Of a stretch of 64,000 nt of DNA, positions 1 to 12,292 are shown piece by piece. The notes beneath the pieces were generated by a model. It had not been told where the DNA came from and did no database searches. It saw only the letters and a program-made list of their open reading frames with translations. The position numbers were made by a program, and so were the translations under genes. Positions within the stretch are counted from its first letter, which is position 1. Each line of letters starts with the position of its first letter. This DNA is from Xanthostigma xanthostigma (lineage: Eukaryota > Arthropoda > Insecta > Raphidioptera > Raphidiidae): the NCBI GenBank assembly GCA_963575645.1, contig OY754464.1:6324001-6388000 (forward strand), in the 5' to 3' direction.

Positions 1-84
1 TCGTAATGGAAAACACGGTATACGACCGAGCAAAGAGCACCGACACACTGGACATAAAAGAGGGGAGAACGGCGAGTACACATC

Positions 85-190
85 GTCTTCGATAATGTCT
101 ATCTCTATCGCAATTGTAGACGAAACGTCAGGTGTGGAAATATTTCAATGTAGCGCGGCTTACAAGACCCGAGGTTTGGAGCATACAATG
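85..190. repeat. dispersed repeat fragment, family E
   Basis: This stretch shares a long near-identical core (around GTAGACGAAACGTCAGGT, followed by a CGGC-T-TACAAG motif) with positions 30215-30340 in the same orientation. Two diverged copies 30 kb apart show an interspersed repeat. I cannot assign it to a class. Confidence 0.5.
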
Positions 191-345
191 CGGCCAACAT
201 CATTAAATGACAATCGTCATTGACTTACGTTATCATTCGGCGTAAGCGCTTTCGCCTCGTGTCCGCTGATATAAAGGTGATTGCAGCGTGACCGATAGCT
301 AAATGCTGTAGCCGGTACGTTATAAGATATCTCTCTCTCACTTAC

Positions 346-409
346 CTTTAGCACGGGTGGGTTCAACAGGTCCATTCGTTCCCACATAGGCTTGTTGTTT
401 CGATTGTAA
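346..409 (-). CDS. possible internal exon of an unidentified minus-strand gene
   Basis: On the minus strand a pyrimidine-rich acceptor (TTTTCTATCTACAG) precedes a 64-nt stretch that ends in a strong donor (CTAAAG then GTAAGTGAG). Two of the three frames are open through it. One reads YNRNNKPMWERMDLLNPPVL and continues with K. The other reads LQSKQQAYVGTNGPVEPTRA and continues with K. I cannot tell which is used, and I do not recognise the protein. Neighbouring exons are not evident: the downstream side runs into a dispersed repeat and the window edge. The splice signals are good but short exons arise by chance, so this is tentative. Confidence 0.35.
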
Positions 410-799
410 CTGTAGATAGAAAACAAACGCATTAGTAGACAATAATGGGGCCATTTTTACATCTCCGTGGGCCGTAGACATAACCGTCTCAGAGGCCCTT
501 TAGTTGAGCTGCCGTACATTGCGCAATAGCGAAATATTAATTTGAGTGTGAGTTCATCAGTTGCTTGGTGGAGACTTTTTTTTGACTTCCACGATCGCCG
601 AAATAAAATACGCGGGATGGTTTTAAGGCTATAACTCATAATTATTATTGTGTTTAAAGCTTCTTTTTATTTTAAGAAACCTTAGATGCAAAAAGTTTGA
701 ACTATTTTCTATGACCAATAATCGACCGATATCGATTATCGGCATTATTGGAGTCAAAAATCATATCTCTAATAATAATAATATGTGTACATATATTTC

Positions 800-1165
800 C
801 TATACTAGCGACCCGGTCCTATTTCGCCCGGATTTGTAAATTGCCTAATTAAGGAAACGTGTAGAATTATTCAATTAAATTAACAAAAAAATTGACGCAG
901 TCATACGGCATGGTATCTCGCTGACCTGGGCATTCACAGTTCGGCCCTTCTCGGTAATGTTCGGTACTCGGCGTGCGACTAACACCGACTCCCGACTCAA
1001 CGCGCCGCCGCCGCTCCTTAGGATCATAGCATGAAGTTATATGGTCTAGACTCTAGAGCCTTCTCGAATAAACGGGATATCGAATGCAAGAAGATTTTTT
1101 CAAATCGGATTAGTATTTCCTGAGTTAGCACGTTCAAACAAACAGACTGTCTAGTTTTATTGTAA
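800..1165. repeat. diverged retroelement-like repeat, family D
   Basis: It starts with TACTAGCGACCCGGTCC and ends with a GTTCAAACAAACAGACTG tail. This matches the two ends of the better-preserved copy at 2147-2750. Such ends are familiar from RTE-like non-LTR or SINE-type insect repeats; that assignment is from memory and not proven here. Confidence 0.45.
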
Positions 1166-1398
1166 TAGAATTAAATGGTACCAGTAAAATGGTTTTTTAA
1201 TTATGGTGCCATAAATTATATACGTACAGAACATCGTATCTGGTGTTAACTTGGTGGTAGATGTGGTATACCAGGGCGCACATGACTGTTCCAACGATTA
1301 TGACTATGGGCAAAACCTGTATCAATTAAAAAAAATTATTATATATTGAAAGTTCTTTTTTTATATAACTTCACTTTTCGATCTTTTTCAAATTATTA

Positions 1399-1912
1399 TT
1401 ATAGTGCGAGATCCGGTATTAGAAATATATACCCTCATATTCTGTTATTTGATGATAACAATGATTATATGTTAGATAATTAATATATACATTAAATCGC
1501 ACATGGGTTGCCTAACTAAATCGCGTACCGGAGGTGTTAAATTTAATAAATTCTAATTATCTTTTTTGGATAAACTTCCCCGATTTGTTAATTATCAAAA
1601 TCGAGCCTAAAATGAGAGGATATGATACAAATAAAATGTTAACGAAACAAATAAACTCAAAGTACACAGCACACGACTATTTACAAGATGTGTTTATGTG
1701 AATGATCTATATTTATGTATGGAATCAATAGTATATTCCAATTCCTTGTGTCATATTCTCTCATTTTAGACTCGATTTTTATGATTAACAAATCGGTACG
1801 TGATTTAGCTAGGCAACCGGCATGTGCGATTTATCAATGTATATTAATCATTGTTAACATCAAATAACAGATGAGGGTACATATTTCTGATACCGGATCT
1901 TAGACTATTATA
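1399..1912. repeat. inverted-repeat (foldback) element
   Basis: The left arm (GAGATCCGGTATTAGAAATA, then ACCCTCAT, then TCTGTTATTTGATG, a TAATATATACAT block and GGTTGCCTAACTAAAT) is repeated in inverse order and orientation up to about 1912. The arms are roughly 180-240 bp and diverged. No ORF is present, so it is probably a MITE-like non-autonomous element. Confidence 0.6.
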
Positions 1913-1970
1913 ACTACAGTTTACTTTAAACAACTAATCAATGAAATTTCAAATTGAAAGATTTAATTAT

Positions 1971-2125
1971 GGTTCACGAGGCTGGTTTTTGCCGCTGGAA
2001 TCGCACCAAAATCATTGACAATCCCAACTTCTAAATACGCACCGTGTGAAGTGAACACATAAAAACCATCTCGAAATCCAGCGTCAGAGCACGCAAAATC
2101 AGTCTCGTGTACAGCGGCCTTTATC
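1971..2125. repeat. MITE-like fragment, family C
   Basis: It begins TTCACGAGGCTGGTTTTTGC and ends near CTCGTGTACAGC in opposite orientation. The same CACGAGGCTGG...GCCGCTGG end is found at 25673-26092 and 50360-50758, so it belongs to a dispersed inverted-repeat family. Confidence 0.45.
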
Positions 2126-2146
2126 TAGCATATATTATACTAGCGG

Positions 2147-2750
2147 TCCCGTCCGGTTTCACCCGGGTGTAAAAGAACGAATGGGGAAGGGAGGAACATG
2201 AGTACACACATTCATCTTAGTTTACCGAGATGAATGTTGTGTTCAAACTTCATGATGATCGGAGTTACCGTTCAAAAGTTTTTGTCGATAAAAAGCAGTA
2301 TTTATACTTTTTTTAACTAATAATTTTTTTTTAATTAATTAAATAAAATTAAAATAAATTTAAATGCAAGCCTTAGAAGAAAGCAATGTAGAAAATAAAA
2401 AATAAATATATATTCGCCCAACGTGTGGCTCGAACCCACGACCCTGATATTGACTGTCGCATGCTCTACCGATTGAGCCATCCGGGGTTGTGTACTCACA
2501 ACGCTAATATGAGTATATTTAGTTAGTGCATTTCACCTGAATAGAAGGTTATTTTTGAGATACATTTTGCAACATTTTTCATTAATGCTCCGCTCCTAAT
2601 GGTCGTAGCGTGATATTATATAGTCTATAGCCTTCCTCGATAAATTGTATATCCAACAATTTTTTTTTTTCAATTTGAACCAGTAGTTCCTGAGATTAGC
2701 GCGTTCAAACAAACAAACAAACTCTTCAGCTTTATATATTAGTATAGATT
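2147..2750. repeat. retroelement-like repeat, family D, best copy
   Basis: It starts at TACTAGCGGTCCCGTCCGG and ends with an AAACAAACAAACAAACTC tail followed by TTTATATATTAGTATAGA. Related ends occur at 800-1165, about 9520-9600 and 58790-58870. A tRNA-like block sits inside it at 2415-2487. It lies upstream of the first visible Rbp6 exon. Confidence 0.5.
2415..2487 (-). tRNA. degenerate tRNA-Lys-like sequence (pseudogene or SINE head)
   Basis: On the minus strand there is a D-arm with A box (GGCTCAATCGGTAGAGC) and a T-arm with B box (GGGTTCGAGCC), in an order and spacing that resemble tRNA-Lys. The cloverleaf is damaged. The acceptor ends do not pair properly, the anticodon stem has two mismatches, and the invariant U33 is replaced by A. 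It lies inside a dispersed repeat. It is therefore best read as a tRNA-derived relic and not a functional tRNA gene. Confidence 0.5.
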
Positions 2751-3006
2751 GTATGAATTTATTGCTTGTCTAACAAATTGTATCAAAATGGAAATTTTGA
2801 AACAATTTAACGTTATTGTTGCCATACTTTTGTCTGCGTCTTTACCTATACTTAATGCATCCTTAACTGTCAAAAAAGATTAATTATTCCGATTATAATG
2901 GATTGTCACCGGGTTATAAAAAATAATATGTATTTTAAGTATTTATACTTTAGGATAGGAGAAGTGTCCAAATATAATAATTAATATTTTTAATTTTAAT
3001 TTTTAG

Positions 3007-6000
3007 CTCCGGCATTGACGGAACAGCCGGCGGTGGTTTAATAGACCACGAACTCCACACCCAGTTGACGACGGCACCGATGCAGAACGGTGGCGGCGGT
3101 GTCGGAGGCGGTCACAGCCATAGTGGATCGTCGGGAAGATCGACACCGAACGCGGCCGGAGAACCGGCGCCCGGAAAACTGTTTGTCGGCGGTCTCAGCT
3201 GGCAGACGTCGAGCGAAAAACTTAGAGAATATTTTGGAATGTTCGGTACAGTCACAGATGTTCTCATCATGAAAGATCCTGTTACACAGGTATGTACCTC
3301 AACTGTTACCTAATAAAGTCATTTCTAGTCTGTGTATTAATGTATATGTAGCTATGTAACGGACACGCATAACTCTGGAATTTCACTGTTGGGATTTTAC
3401 TTCGACCATGCGCCATCTACTCAGCATTTCAGTGAACTATCCTATGCGAAGCGTTTCATACTGTAAAGCGTCGCGTGCTACGTATTTCTGTAAATATTTA
3501 TTGGAAGTTACTAGTGATGTGCCGGATATCCGTGTCCGTATCCGCGGAGCTCCGAGGGAGAAACAAGATCCGTATCCGTTAGTTTTATGGTGGATCTTTT
3601 ACGGATCTTTTACCTTATTAGTTTTCAATTCATAGATGAAATTTTATATATATAGGTGATTAGGTAATAATGAAAAACTGTTAAATTCCATTCAGATTAT
3701 TTTTTATTTCTTAAAATCGTATTTGGCACCTTTATATTGCAAACATTTATCGTAGTGAGTACCATACCAATAGTACCTACATAACTCAAAGGTACTAATA
3801 AAAATCTATCTTTATAATGAGATATTGCACATCGATCTTTGAAAAAAGACAATCTGTTATGAGAGTTAACTCTTAAAGAAGTCAATAACTTTTTCCCATA
3901 GCAGATAGTCTCTTTCCAAAGGTCGATGTGCACCTTTATATTGCAAAAATTTATCGTAGTGAGTACCATACCAATAGTACATAATTCAAAGGTACTAATA
4001 AAAAACTATCTTTATAATGAGATATTGCACATCGATTTTTGGAAAGAGACAATCTATTATGAGAGTTAACTCTTAAAGAAGTCAATAACATTTTCCCATA
4101 ACAGATAGTCTCTTTCCAAAGGTCGATGTGCAATATTTACCGCCGCGTACTCTAAAAAAATTAAGATCCGTATCCGCGGATCTTGAAACCAAATATCCGT
4201 ATTCAGATCCGTATCCGCGGATATCATTTTTAACGATCCGGCACATCACTAGAAGTTACACAAGTGATTGAAAAATCGAAGAAGAAGCATGATAAGTGTT
4301 GTGCAGTACGTAGTTGTGTTAGTAGATCAAGTGTAAATGTTGATATCATATTTTTAAAGCTGTCAGCCGATTATACATCGTTGATTGCGTGTGGTTTCGC
4401 TTTCGACTTTTGCCTCAAACTTAACTTTACATCAGTTATTCTATTACATTTAACGATGTGACCAGTACTCGCGATTTTTATGCCGTCAGTATAATTATTA
4501 CGTTTTGGAGGACAAATTTCTTGCTCGAAAATATACATTCCAAATAAAAATCAAAACCACGTACACTGTCAATGCAAACGCTTCGCATAGGGTGGCCAAG
4601 TTTCCCAAGTTTAATCATGAAATGAACGCGCCTATATACAAAATGTGCTCGACTGCGAACAACTTGCTGAGTGAGACAAATATTAATATACAGTGTAACC
4701 TCTTTATAACGAATCTCAAGGGACCGAGCATTTTTTTTCGTTATAAAGAGTTTTCGTTATATGGAGGGAAGAAAGAAAAATAACCAAATTTCACCTAATT
4801 AATTTATTACAAACACATATAGTCTGTTAACTTTGCCTGACGTTTTTTGCTATGCCAATGTTTGTTTTGTATTTTATTAAGTATCTTATGCGTAGCTTGG
4901 GATGCGGTGGAATCATTTTCATTAAACAATAGGAATTTTTCGATAAATTTGGCGGCATCAAGTGCTTGAATAGTTGGTGATGGTTCAGAATCGTCCTCTT
5001 CACGTCTGTAAACATTTGCTGACGCCTAAATATGAACATATTTCTTCGTAATAGAGAATGGCTGCTGCGCTATAAAGAGGGTATTAATGTATGGGTTTTA
5101 AGGTAAACCAACCAAATTGTAAAAATGTCTACGTTATGGGGAGTTTTTCGTTATAACGAAGGACGTTATAAAGAGGCTACACTGTATTTGATATAAAATT
5201 TGGCGAATATAGAAGGGTTTTAACTGTCCACTTACTTAATTATGTAAATTAACTGAATGCACTGTAATACTGTATCATTTTTATATTACGTACTACATAT
5301 TATTGAATTCTGCATATTCTCCAATTTTTTTTGTTTTTTATCTCTTTTTTGTTGTTTTTTGTTTACTATAATAATAAATAAATAAATATAGAATATTTTG
5401 AAATTGGCTCCGCCTCCAGTTAAAATCCCAACAGGATAAGAAATGTCTTCAATATTTCCGGCTCAGGTTAATATTATTCCGGCAAGCGTCAGTTCGCAAT
5501 TAAAGTTTCATGGGTATAAATGATCTGTTCTGTTTCAGAGAAGTCGCGGTTTTGGTTTCATAACATTCGCTGAACCAGGAAGTGTTGACAATGTACTCAA
5601 AGTGCCTATCCATACACTCGACGGTAAGAAAATAGATCCCAAACACGCGACGCCCAAAAACAGACCGAAACAGCCGAACAAAACGAAAAAGATTTTTGTC
5701 GGCGGAGTAAGTCAGGACACGTCGTCCGAGGAGGTCAAAGCTTACTTCAATCAGTTTGGCAAAGTAGAAGAGACTGTCATGTTAATGGATCAGCAAACAA
5801 AACGGCATCGCGGTTTTGGTTTCGTCACGTTCGAGAACGAAGACGTCGTCGATCGCGTCTGCGAGATTCACTTTCACACGATCAAAAACAAAAAGGTCGA
5901 GTGCAAGAAAGCTCAGCCGAAAGAAGCAGTTCAACCGGCAGCTCAGTTGCTCGGCAAACGTTTGATGCTCGGCGGATTAGCCGGCATGCGCATGGCGGCA

Positions 6001-6375
6001 CCGACGGCCGCCGGCCCGATGACGGCGGCGAACCAGTTGGCGGTCGCGCAGGCCCAGGTGCACGTGCAGGCAGCGGCGGCCGCCGCGGCGGCGGCACAGG
6101 CCCAGAACGCGGCCGCCGTCGCCGGTTACGGTAAGATATTCGGCGCTTATCCGCCACTCGCGGGCTATCGCTACGCTCCGTATCCGATGCCGACAGTCGG
6201 AGCGGCGACGGCCGCCGGAGCGACGCCGACGCCGACGGCTGCGACCGCCGCCCCACAGCTGGCGCCTCCGCTCGCCGCCAGCCCCTACCAAGGCTACAGC
6301 TTGACCAACGTGGACATGTCGAGTTTCCAGGGCGTCGATTGGGGTTCCATGTACGGCATGGGAATGTACGTCTGA
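3007..6375 (+). CDS. Rbp6: Rbp6/Musashi-family RNA-binding protein, last two coding exons (5' part outside or unseen)
   Basis: Two exons are visible: 3007-3289 (acceptor TTTTTAG before C TCC; donor CAG|GTATGT) and 5539-6375 (acceptor TGTTTCAG; stop TGA). The join is phase 0 and splits RRM1: ...DPVTQ then [13 protein letters not shown]1 has RNP2 KLFVGGL and RNP1 [11 protein letters not shown]2 has RNP2 KIFVGGV and RNP1 RGFGFVTF. The C-terminal part is Ala/Gln/Pro rich and ends [10 protein letters not shown]. Family knowledge: Musashi proteins bind UAG-type motifs in mRNA 3' UTRs and control translation in neural and stem cells. The first exon begins in mid-ORF with a Gly/His-rich stretch, so earlier exons exist upstream but I could not find them. 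The second exon is very GC-rich for this region, which produces long spurious antisense frames. The intron is about 2.2 kb and almost wholly transposon. Confidence 0.93.
3512..4251. mobile_element. hAT-type MITE with 8-bp target duplication
   Basis: The ends are TAGTGATGTGCCGGAT and its complement ATCCGGCACATCACTA. The element is flanked by a perfect 8-bp direct repeat GAAGTTAC (3504-3511 and 4252-4259), which is the hAT signature. Subterminal GATCCGTATCCGCGGAT blocks are repeated at both sides. It has no coding capacity. It was inserted into the element at 3386-5434. Confidence 0.85.
3722..4133. repeat. tandem duplication of about 205 bp inside the hAT MITE
   Basis: Two head-to-tail copies each run from CACCTTTATATTGCAAA through TATCGTAGTGAGTACCATAC to TCTCTTTCCAAAGGTCGATG. 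The copies differ at few positions, so the duplication is more recent than most repeats here. Confidence 0.75.
4691..5184. mobile_element. pogo/Tigger-type non-autonomous element
   Basis: The ends CAGTGTAACCTCTTTATAAC and GTTATAAAGAGGCTACACTG are flanked by TA on both sides. A second copy lies at 32810-33336 in opposite orientation and an end fragment near 33905-33989. The internal sequence contains a decayed minus-strand frame that looks like the C-terminal part of a pogo-type transposase (around 4827-5039); that reading is from memory of the family. Confidence 0.75.
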
Positions 6376-7510
6376 ATGGACATCGCAGTCGAGAGCACCG
6401 CTCCCCCACCCCCACCACCTTTACCGACCCTACCACACTGCTCACCCACCGTGCTGTGCGTTTGTTCATTCGTTCTCGTTTGTTTTACTATTTATTTTTA
6501 ATTATTATTATTAATATTATATTAATGTAGTTCAAAGGAAAACCTTTTTACTGACGGTTTTCCCGGGACTTCCAAAACATAATGCATTTCCATATAATAT
6601 ATTTATAATGATATTGTCTGCAGTTAGCATTGTGGCAGCAAATTGTGCCTGTCTTTATTATTATCAATATTATTAATGTAAATTTTAGTGAGACGGACTT
6701 AAAAAAACCGAAGTAAGTTCTTGTGTAAATAATCTATAAGCTGATATTATTACTGGACTGAACGACTTGTGCGTAACGGATAATGAAAAATTTGTATCTG
6801 TTCCGGGACTGCTTTAATCATCCCCCTTTTTAGTATTAAGCAATAACTCGCAATAAGCAGTATTATGTATCATGACAATGATGGCGGCTCCTCATGATCG
6901 ACAGCACCGTGCATATAGGACTCAGTTTAGATATATGATAGACTAATAGGTGTCTCTGCCGTAGCCGTACCGCGGCAGGTACGATATTAATAATAATAAT
7001 GTTATGTCGTATGCGCATTGTGCGGAGACGTGCGCGTGCGCGCCGCCGCTCACTTGTTTGCGCGCGCGCATGCGCTCGAAGTACCGAATGCAGCTCGCGC
7101 GCCATATGTTGTTAGATTGTATTATTTTCTAGTGTATACAATATAATAAGTTGGCAACAGTCATTCGAGGTGTTGCCGATGACAAATTTCAAGTTTCTAA
7201 TAAATATTAAGGGCTTTGTGACTTATATTGTTTACGATATATTTATATTATTATGTATGTTTCGTTTAAAAATGAAAGGACTGTGAATTTATAAATTTGC
7301 TTGTGTTGTGTACTTAAAAAAAATATTGATCTGACTAGAATAGTATGTTAAAATTGCGATCTCATATTATACGGTTAAGATGTAACCTTTTCTAAAAAAA
7401 AAAAAAAATATGAACAACGTTTGAAAATGATATTGATCATTGCCATTGGCTTGCCAAAACATTATTACTTATTTGTTAATTTTTACCAATAAACTAATTC
7501 AAGCATCTCT
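6376..7510 (+). other. 3' UTR region of Rbp6
   Basis: No coding exon follows the stop at 6375. The region is AT-rich with AATAAA-type signals, for example near 7199 and CCAATAAACTAA at 7486-7497. A GC-rich, alternating G/C patch (GTGCGCGTGCGCGCCGCC, then GCGCGCGCGCATGCGCTC) lies at 7030-7080. The exact polyadenylation site cannot be set from sequence alone. Confidence 0.5.
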
Positions 7511-10500
7511 AGTCAAGCAGGGCTTGTTGGAAGTAATATCTATTTTATTGATCACGATATTTTATATTATTTGTAAATTTGTGAACAGCTAGCGTTACTC
7601 TACATTGAATATAATTTCACAAGAAAAAGTCCGCTCGAAATATTAACAAAAAAGAAATTATCAATTACTTACGGTGATTCTTGTTCCATACATTCGGTTA
7701 AAGAAAATCTGTACCTATATGTTGCAAAATTGTTTAAAAGATTTAATTTTTTCTGACTCACAATTATTATAACTACCTTAAATAATTATTATTTGTGTTT
7801 ATTTTACAGGTAGGACCATTATCTCATATTTAAATATTTTTTTAATCTGCAGGCTTGGCCATTATAAACAAAGTTGTGTGCTGTTTTGTGGGGCTTCGTA
7901 AACAATTTGCAAAATAATGTACTGCTGATCGTTAACTTGCTTCACTAACGGCAGCACAGTAGACATGGAGAACTATAGTGAGCCATTGATAATCAGTAAC
8001 CAAATCATGGATTAATTATTAATGAAAAGACTAATGAGTCGTTTTAGACACTAATTTAAACGTTGTCTATCTATATTAATAATTTCGCCGAGAGTGTATG
8101 GTAGAGTTGATTGAAATCTATCAAAAATTATTGAAGCATAAAAAAATATTAATTTCGAATCAACAATATATATCCGCAAACTTCAAATACTCACGTTTTA
8201 GTCCAAAAGCTATCAAACATTTTTGAGTAGGTATTTGAGGCACGATGTCTCTTACACCTCAACCTACAGTTTTGAAATAGCCCGACTAAATAATCTGGCT
8301 TTGTTATTTTTTATTTTATTAAAAACTAAATTTGAACGTATTTAAATTTCAAAATGCGTCAAGGACTTTTTTTGAAAATAAAATTTTGCAAAGTTATAAA
8401 TTCAAGGTCTTCGATTTTGTGTTCAGGCATTGAAAAAGAAGTGCTACACAAATTTTCTCAGTGGCTCAAATACCTACCTAAAAATGTTTGATAGTTCTTC
8501 TACTATTATTATAATGACAAGTTAATACACTCGCACTAAGATTATATCTACACTGAACTTGATCCAAGCGAAGCCGAGTAGCTTCGATAATATTATTATC
8601 GATATCAAAATTGATAGCTCTCCATGTATACAAAATACACCATGGCATGTAAAGAACATTAATAATACCACATTAATAATAATGTGAAAAGTTAATAAAC
8701 CAAACTTCCCAGTATAAAAGACGCTGAAATATTATTTTTGTGATACTGTATTAGAAAACGATCAAAAATTGTTAAATAATTTTATATTTACTAAAAAAAA
8801 AAAAAAATAAAATATTTTTTTGACAAATATTTGACAGTTTGATAACTATTTCATGGTTTGTGGTTATGTAACATGCTTTGTAAAAATTGGGACACGAATC
8901 ACCCCCTGGAGCTCTCGTGTATCAGTTCTCCCATACATTCCACAGCCCCCGCCGTGTCCCCTATAAAAACAAAATATCCTTCATTACCATCGAGCTCTCT
9001 TCACCACGGGAACATCCACATACGAATAGTACTATCTTTAAAATGTGTTACTCGATGCTTTGCAAACGTGCTCAACGAAACACGTTGTGGATGTTCCTCA
9101 TTCAAAATGTGATTTGCGGACCAATTGTTTGTTCGTTTTTTAAATTATTTGGTAGCCTCTAAAATTAAAGTAAGGTTGCGAAACTCAGAGCAAAATTTGT
9201 ACATAAATAAATGTTTAGTCTTTCAAAGAGACAAAAAATGCAAATTAAAAAGAAAAATCGTATCAACATTGATTAATTATTCACAATACAAAACATGAAA
9301 GGCCACGTTTCAAAAAGTAAATTTGATTAAAATTGATTTCTCAGTTATTCTAAAGCTAGCCTGGGTAGATTTTTGTTTTGACAGACAAATCTCAGTTTAG
9401 CTTAGCCATCGTACATCGATTTATCTCCGAAATCACGCGCGGAATCTCCGATAGGTCTTACAATTTTTATCCCTTTTCTCGTAACGTTCCTCGGAAAGAA
9501 GTAGGCTTTTAAATAGTTGCAGAATTTTTTCTGCAGTAGCTCCTGAAATTAGCGTGCAGTGTGGAACAAGTAAATTTTATCAGTTTGTGTGTTAGTATAG
9601 CTGCTGCTGCTACAAACTCACTACGTTTATATTGTAGATCGCCTTCGGAACTTTCTTGAACTAATTAACTCACAATTAAAATATTCTAAAGTGAAATATG
9701 TATACGGTGATAACCAAACTATTTTGGACCATTGTAGCCAATTGTAAATTACATACCTGGAAAAATCTGTATTTTTATATGCAATTTTACATCAAAATTT
9801 CCACTCATTTAGAACTAGATCTGAAATTAACGTGTTTTGTCTATATTTCTAGTGTTTTTAGGGATTTTGAACAAAGATGCTCATAAAGTTCATTAAACCT
9901 GAAAATTGGTAAGGCTATGTTTTGAAACTTGACGTGTACCGTATTTAAAATAGCTTTAATGCTGAGCGAAATCTCAAAGATTCTGAAAACTACTTTTTGA
10001 AACGTTGCCTCTCTTATGTCAGAACATATACCTATCTGCATAAAATATTCACAGACATCACCATCATTATATTGTATTACCATTTCTGTAATTTAGCGAG
10101 TGCCACTAAAACTTATGTGTTAGTAAATATGTAGGTAAAAAATAACAGCTCAATTCTGTGATAGATTTGAATAAATTGTTGTTAAACACAGTTGTTACTC
10201 GTCTTCTTCTGACCATTTTTTTATTACACACATATTTCGGTTAGATTTTGGCAAATGATATTATTACGCATAGATGCCTTTTTTTTGTTTCTGCGCGTAA
10301 GCTGTAAAAGCTTAGTATTTCTGCGCATGAGTGACAGTAAGTGAGGTTATGTCGTTTAATGATATTAGCATAACTTTATTATGGAACAGAATAATTCAGA
10401 CTGCACTTCTCTAGCAAATTGGTGACTTGGGTGGACACCTTTGTACTCAATTTTTCTAGAGAAGGGTAGCTGGGTCCAGGACTAGAGAGAAATAATTTCT

Positions 10501-12077
10501 GTTTACGATATTTTAATTTATACATCGGTTCACTAAGTAATAAATAAAATTAATATATGTGTAGTAAAGAATGATAATAATTTTATATGCTGTTGAAATG
10601 CATCAGCAAAATTTGTCTTTTTTCTTAAATATCTCGAATAAATCCAACGAAGGTTTATATTTACGTGCTTCCTTGAATCGTTACAAGATTTGTAAATAAG
10701 ATGAATAACTTCAAATTTTGTTGCAACTTTTTATATATTGTAATTTCAATTTTGCTCAATATTATCTTTAACCAGTGCTTTCTTAAAACTCTTTGTTTCG
10801 CAATCTTTATTATTGATAGATTTATCAAATAAGATATTTAGTAATTTTAGCAAAGTAGTATTTGACAACAATGGTGGCAAATTATTTTCAGTGTGAAATT
10901 ATAATAATTTTTAGCATTTTCGAATAGCACGGATTGTCTTTTTACACAAATTTGTTAATTTTACTTACTAGGTGTAATTTTATTTTAAAAAAAGTAGTTA
11001 ACGTAAAATTATGTGTTCGGTTTCTGATTATAATTTTTTTTTATATCCCCCGCACTGTTTATTTTTGTGTCAATTTGTTACTTAAGGAATTGTACAGAAA
11101 AATTTACAAACTGATCGTTTCATACCAAAAACAAATATGCTTTAAGTTTTACAGCGTTGGCGCTGAATTATAGAATAAAAAGGATACGACAAACAAAATT
11201 ACTGTATAAATCGAAGCGTTTTCGATGTGAACTTTTTTAGCTCGAAGTAACGCAGAATTGTTTGTTGCGGATATATGCGCAAGAATGCGTCTTTTGGTCA
11301 TGACACACCTACGGGGCCTTTGGTAGTAAGGCATCGGCATACTCCAAGGACACGAGTTAGACCAACTTTTGTTTTGACGTGAATATTAAGAATTTTTAAA
11401 TAAAAAAAATTCCCGAAAAAATATTAATATTTGTATATTATATTTTTACTTCAGTAAATATTCAATTTGTTGTAATAAAGACAATCCATATTTTATTTTT
11501 CCTCTTTTACCGTTCAGTATCGTTTTGTATTTATTATTATCGTTAGAATTTTAGATGTAGTTAGATTTAATACTTTTGACAAACCGCCGTCACACAATCT
11601 GGAACAGTTTATTAAATAATTTGAAGTTACAGTTTGTGTGGCCTTGAGACTACTCATGAACTATCCTTTAATTGTCTCAGTTTTTTTTCTTAAATCTATT
11701 TTAGTATTATTATTATAGTGCCAAATATTTATTGAAAGTGCGTAGTGTTAGTAGTTTATGTTTTTAATTACCCCCTCCCCCCACCAGTATTAAACATGCG
11801 AAGTTACCTTTCACTCTTGACATTTTTATCACTTTGTGAAATTAGAAAATAACTTCTGATTTGTCTTCTGTTTTTGTGTATTGTCTTGTTTCTACTTAAT
11901 TTAGATGTACTTTTTATGATGCATAGCTTCGGAAGGCGATTTTAGATCAGTTTAAAAATAAAAAAAAGTTCTTTTAAACATGTCCCGGCTGACGTACTGA
12001 TCCTGAAATGAACTGTTGAAATCGAAACATTTTTGCTTCATTTTTTCGCAAAATATTCATTCACTTCGTTTAGATTT
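7511..12077. other. gene-free AT-rich stretch
   Basis: Apart from a family A copy (8190-8515) and a diverged family D tail (about 9520-9600), I see no splice-bounded exon or conserved protein. Open frames here are short, lack homology I can recognise, and overlap on both strands. Confidence 0.5.
8190..8515. repeat. inverted-repeat MITE, family A
   Basis: The ends AAGCTATCAAACATTTTTGA and its near-complement around 8490 bound a short element. The middle has AAAATTTTGCAAAGTTA and TTCAAAATGCGTCAAGGACT blocks. The same architecture recurs at 44452-45172 and 47793-48066, both inside NOM1 introns. Confidence 0.6.
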
Positions 12078-12292
12078 TGACGTGATAACGTCTTATAAGT
12101 TGATGAAACACCAGCTGCACGCACGAAAAAGTGTAACGTTCCGCCTGACCCTGTGCGTGCAAGCGAGAGCGCAGTATGCTTCGGCCCAAGTTTGACAGCT
12201 ACTAAAATTTAGGTTATGTGTTACGGAATATGATTATCACGTAAAACTATCGTCCGTAAACCGACTTTACAGACAACCAATTTTTTATAGAT
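12078..12292. repeat. dispersed element, family B
   Basis: It starts GACGTGATAACGTCTTATAA and ends ACCGACTTTACAGACAACCA. Four copies are present in the window: here, 29139-29527 (inverted), 45206-45416 and 48081-49062. It is short with no protein, so a non-autonomous element is likely. Confidence 0.6.

Larger units (their letters stand above)
3386..5434. mobile_element. DNA-transposon-like element filling the Rbp6 intron, with nested insertions
   Basis: It is bounded by perfect 14-bp inverted ends, CTGTTGGGATTTTA at 3386 and its complement ending at 5434. Part of its left side (about 3395-3510 and 4252-4350) is closely matched in inverse orientation at 49480-49745, which confirms an interspersed family. 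It has been interrupted by a hAT MITE (3512-4251) and a pogo-type MITE (4691-5184). No intact transposase frame is present. Confidence 0.6.

Noticed and set aside
100..150. Hammerhead ribozyme suggested by GACGAAAC motifs here and near 30250
   Set aside because: The CUGAUGA core and three-stem arrangement could not be found on either strand.
2415..2487. Functional tRNA-Lys gene
   Set aside because: Mismatched acceptor and anticodon stems, no U33, and location inside a dispersed repeat.
5882..6469. 195-aa and 104-aa minus-strand frames opposite Rbp6
   Set aside because: They are Arg-rich shadows of the GC-rich Ala codons in the Rbp6 last exon, with no domain or splice support.
8858..9162. 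Two overlapping 84-91-aa plus-strand frames
   Set aside because: Overlapping frames with no homology, splice context or start preference; likely chance.
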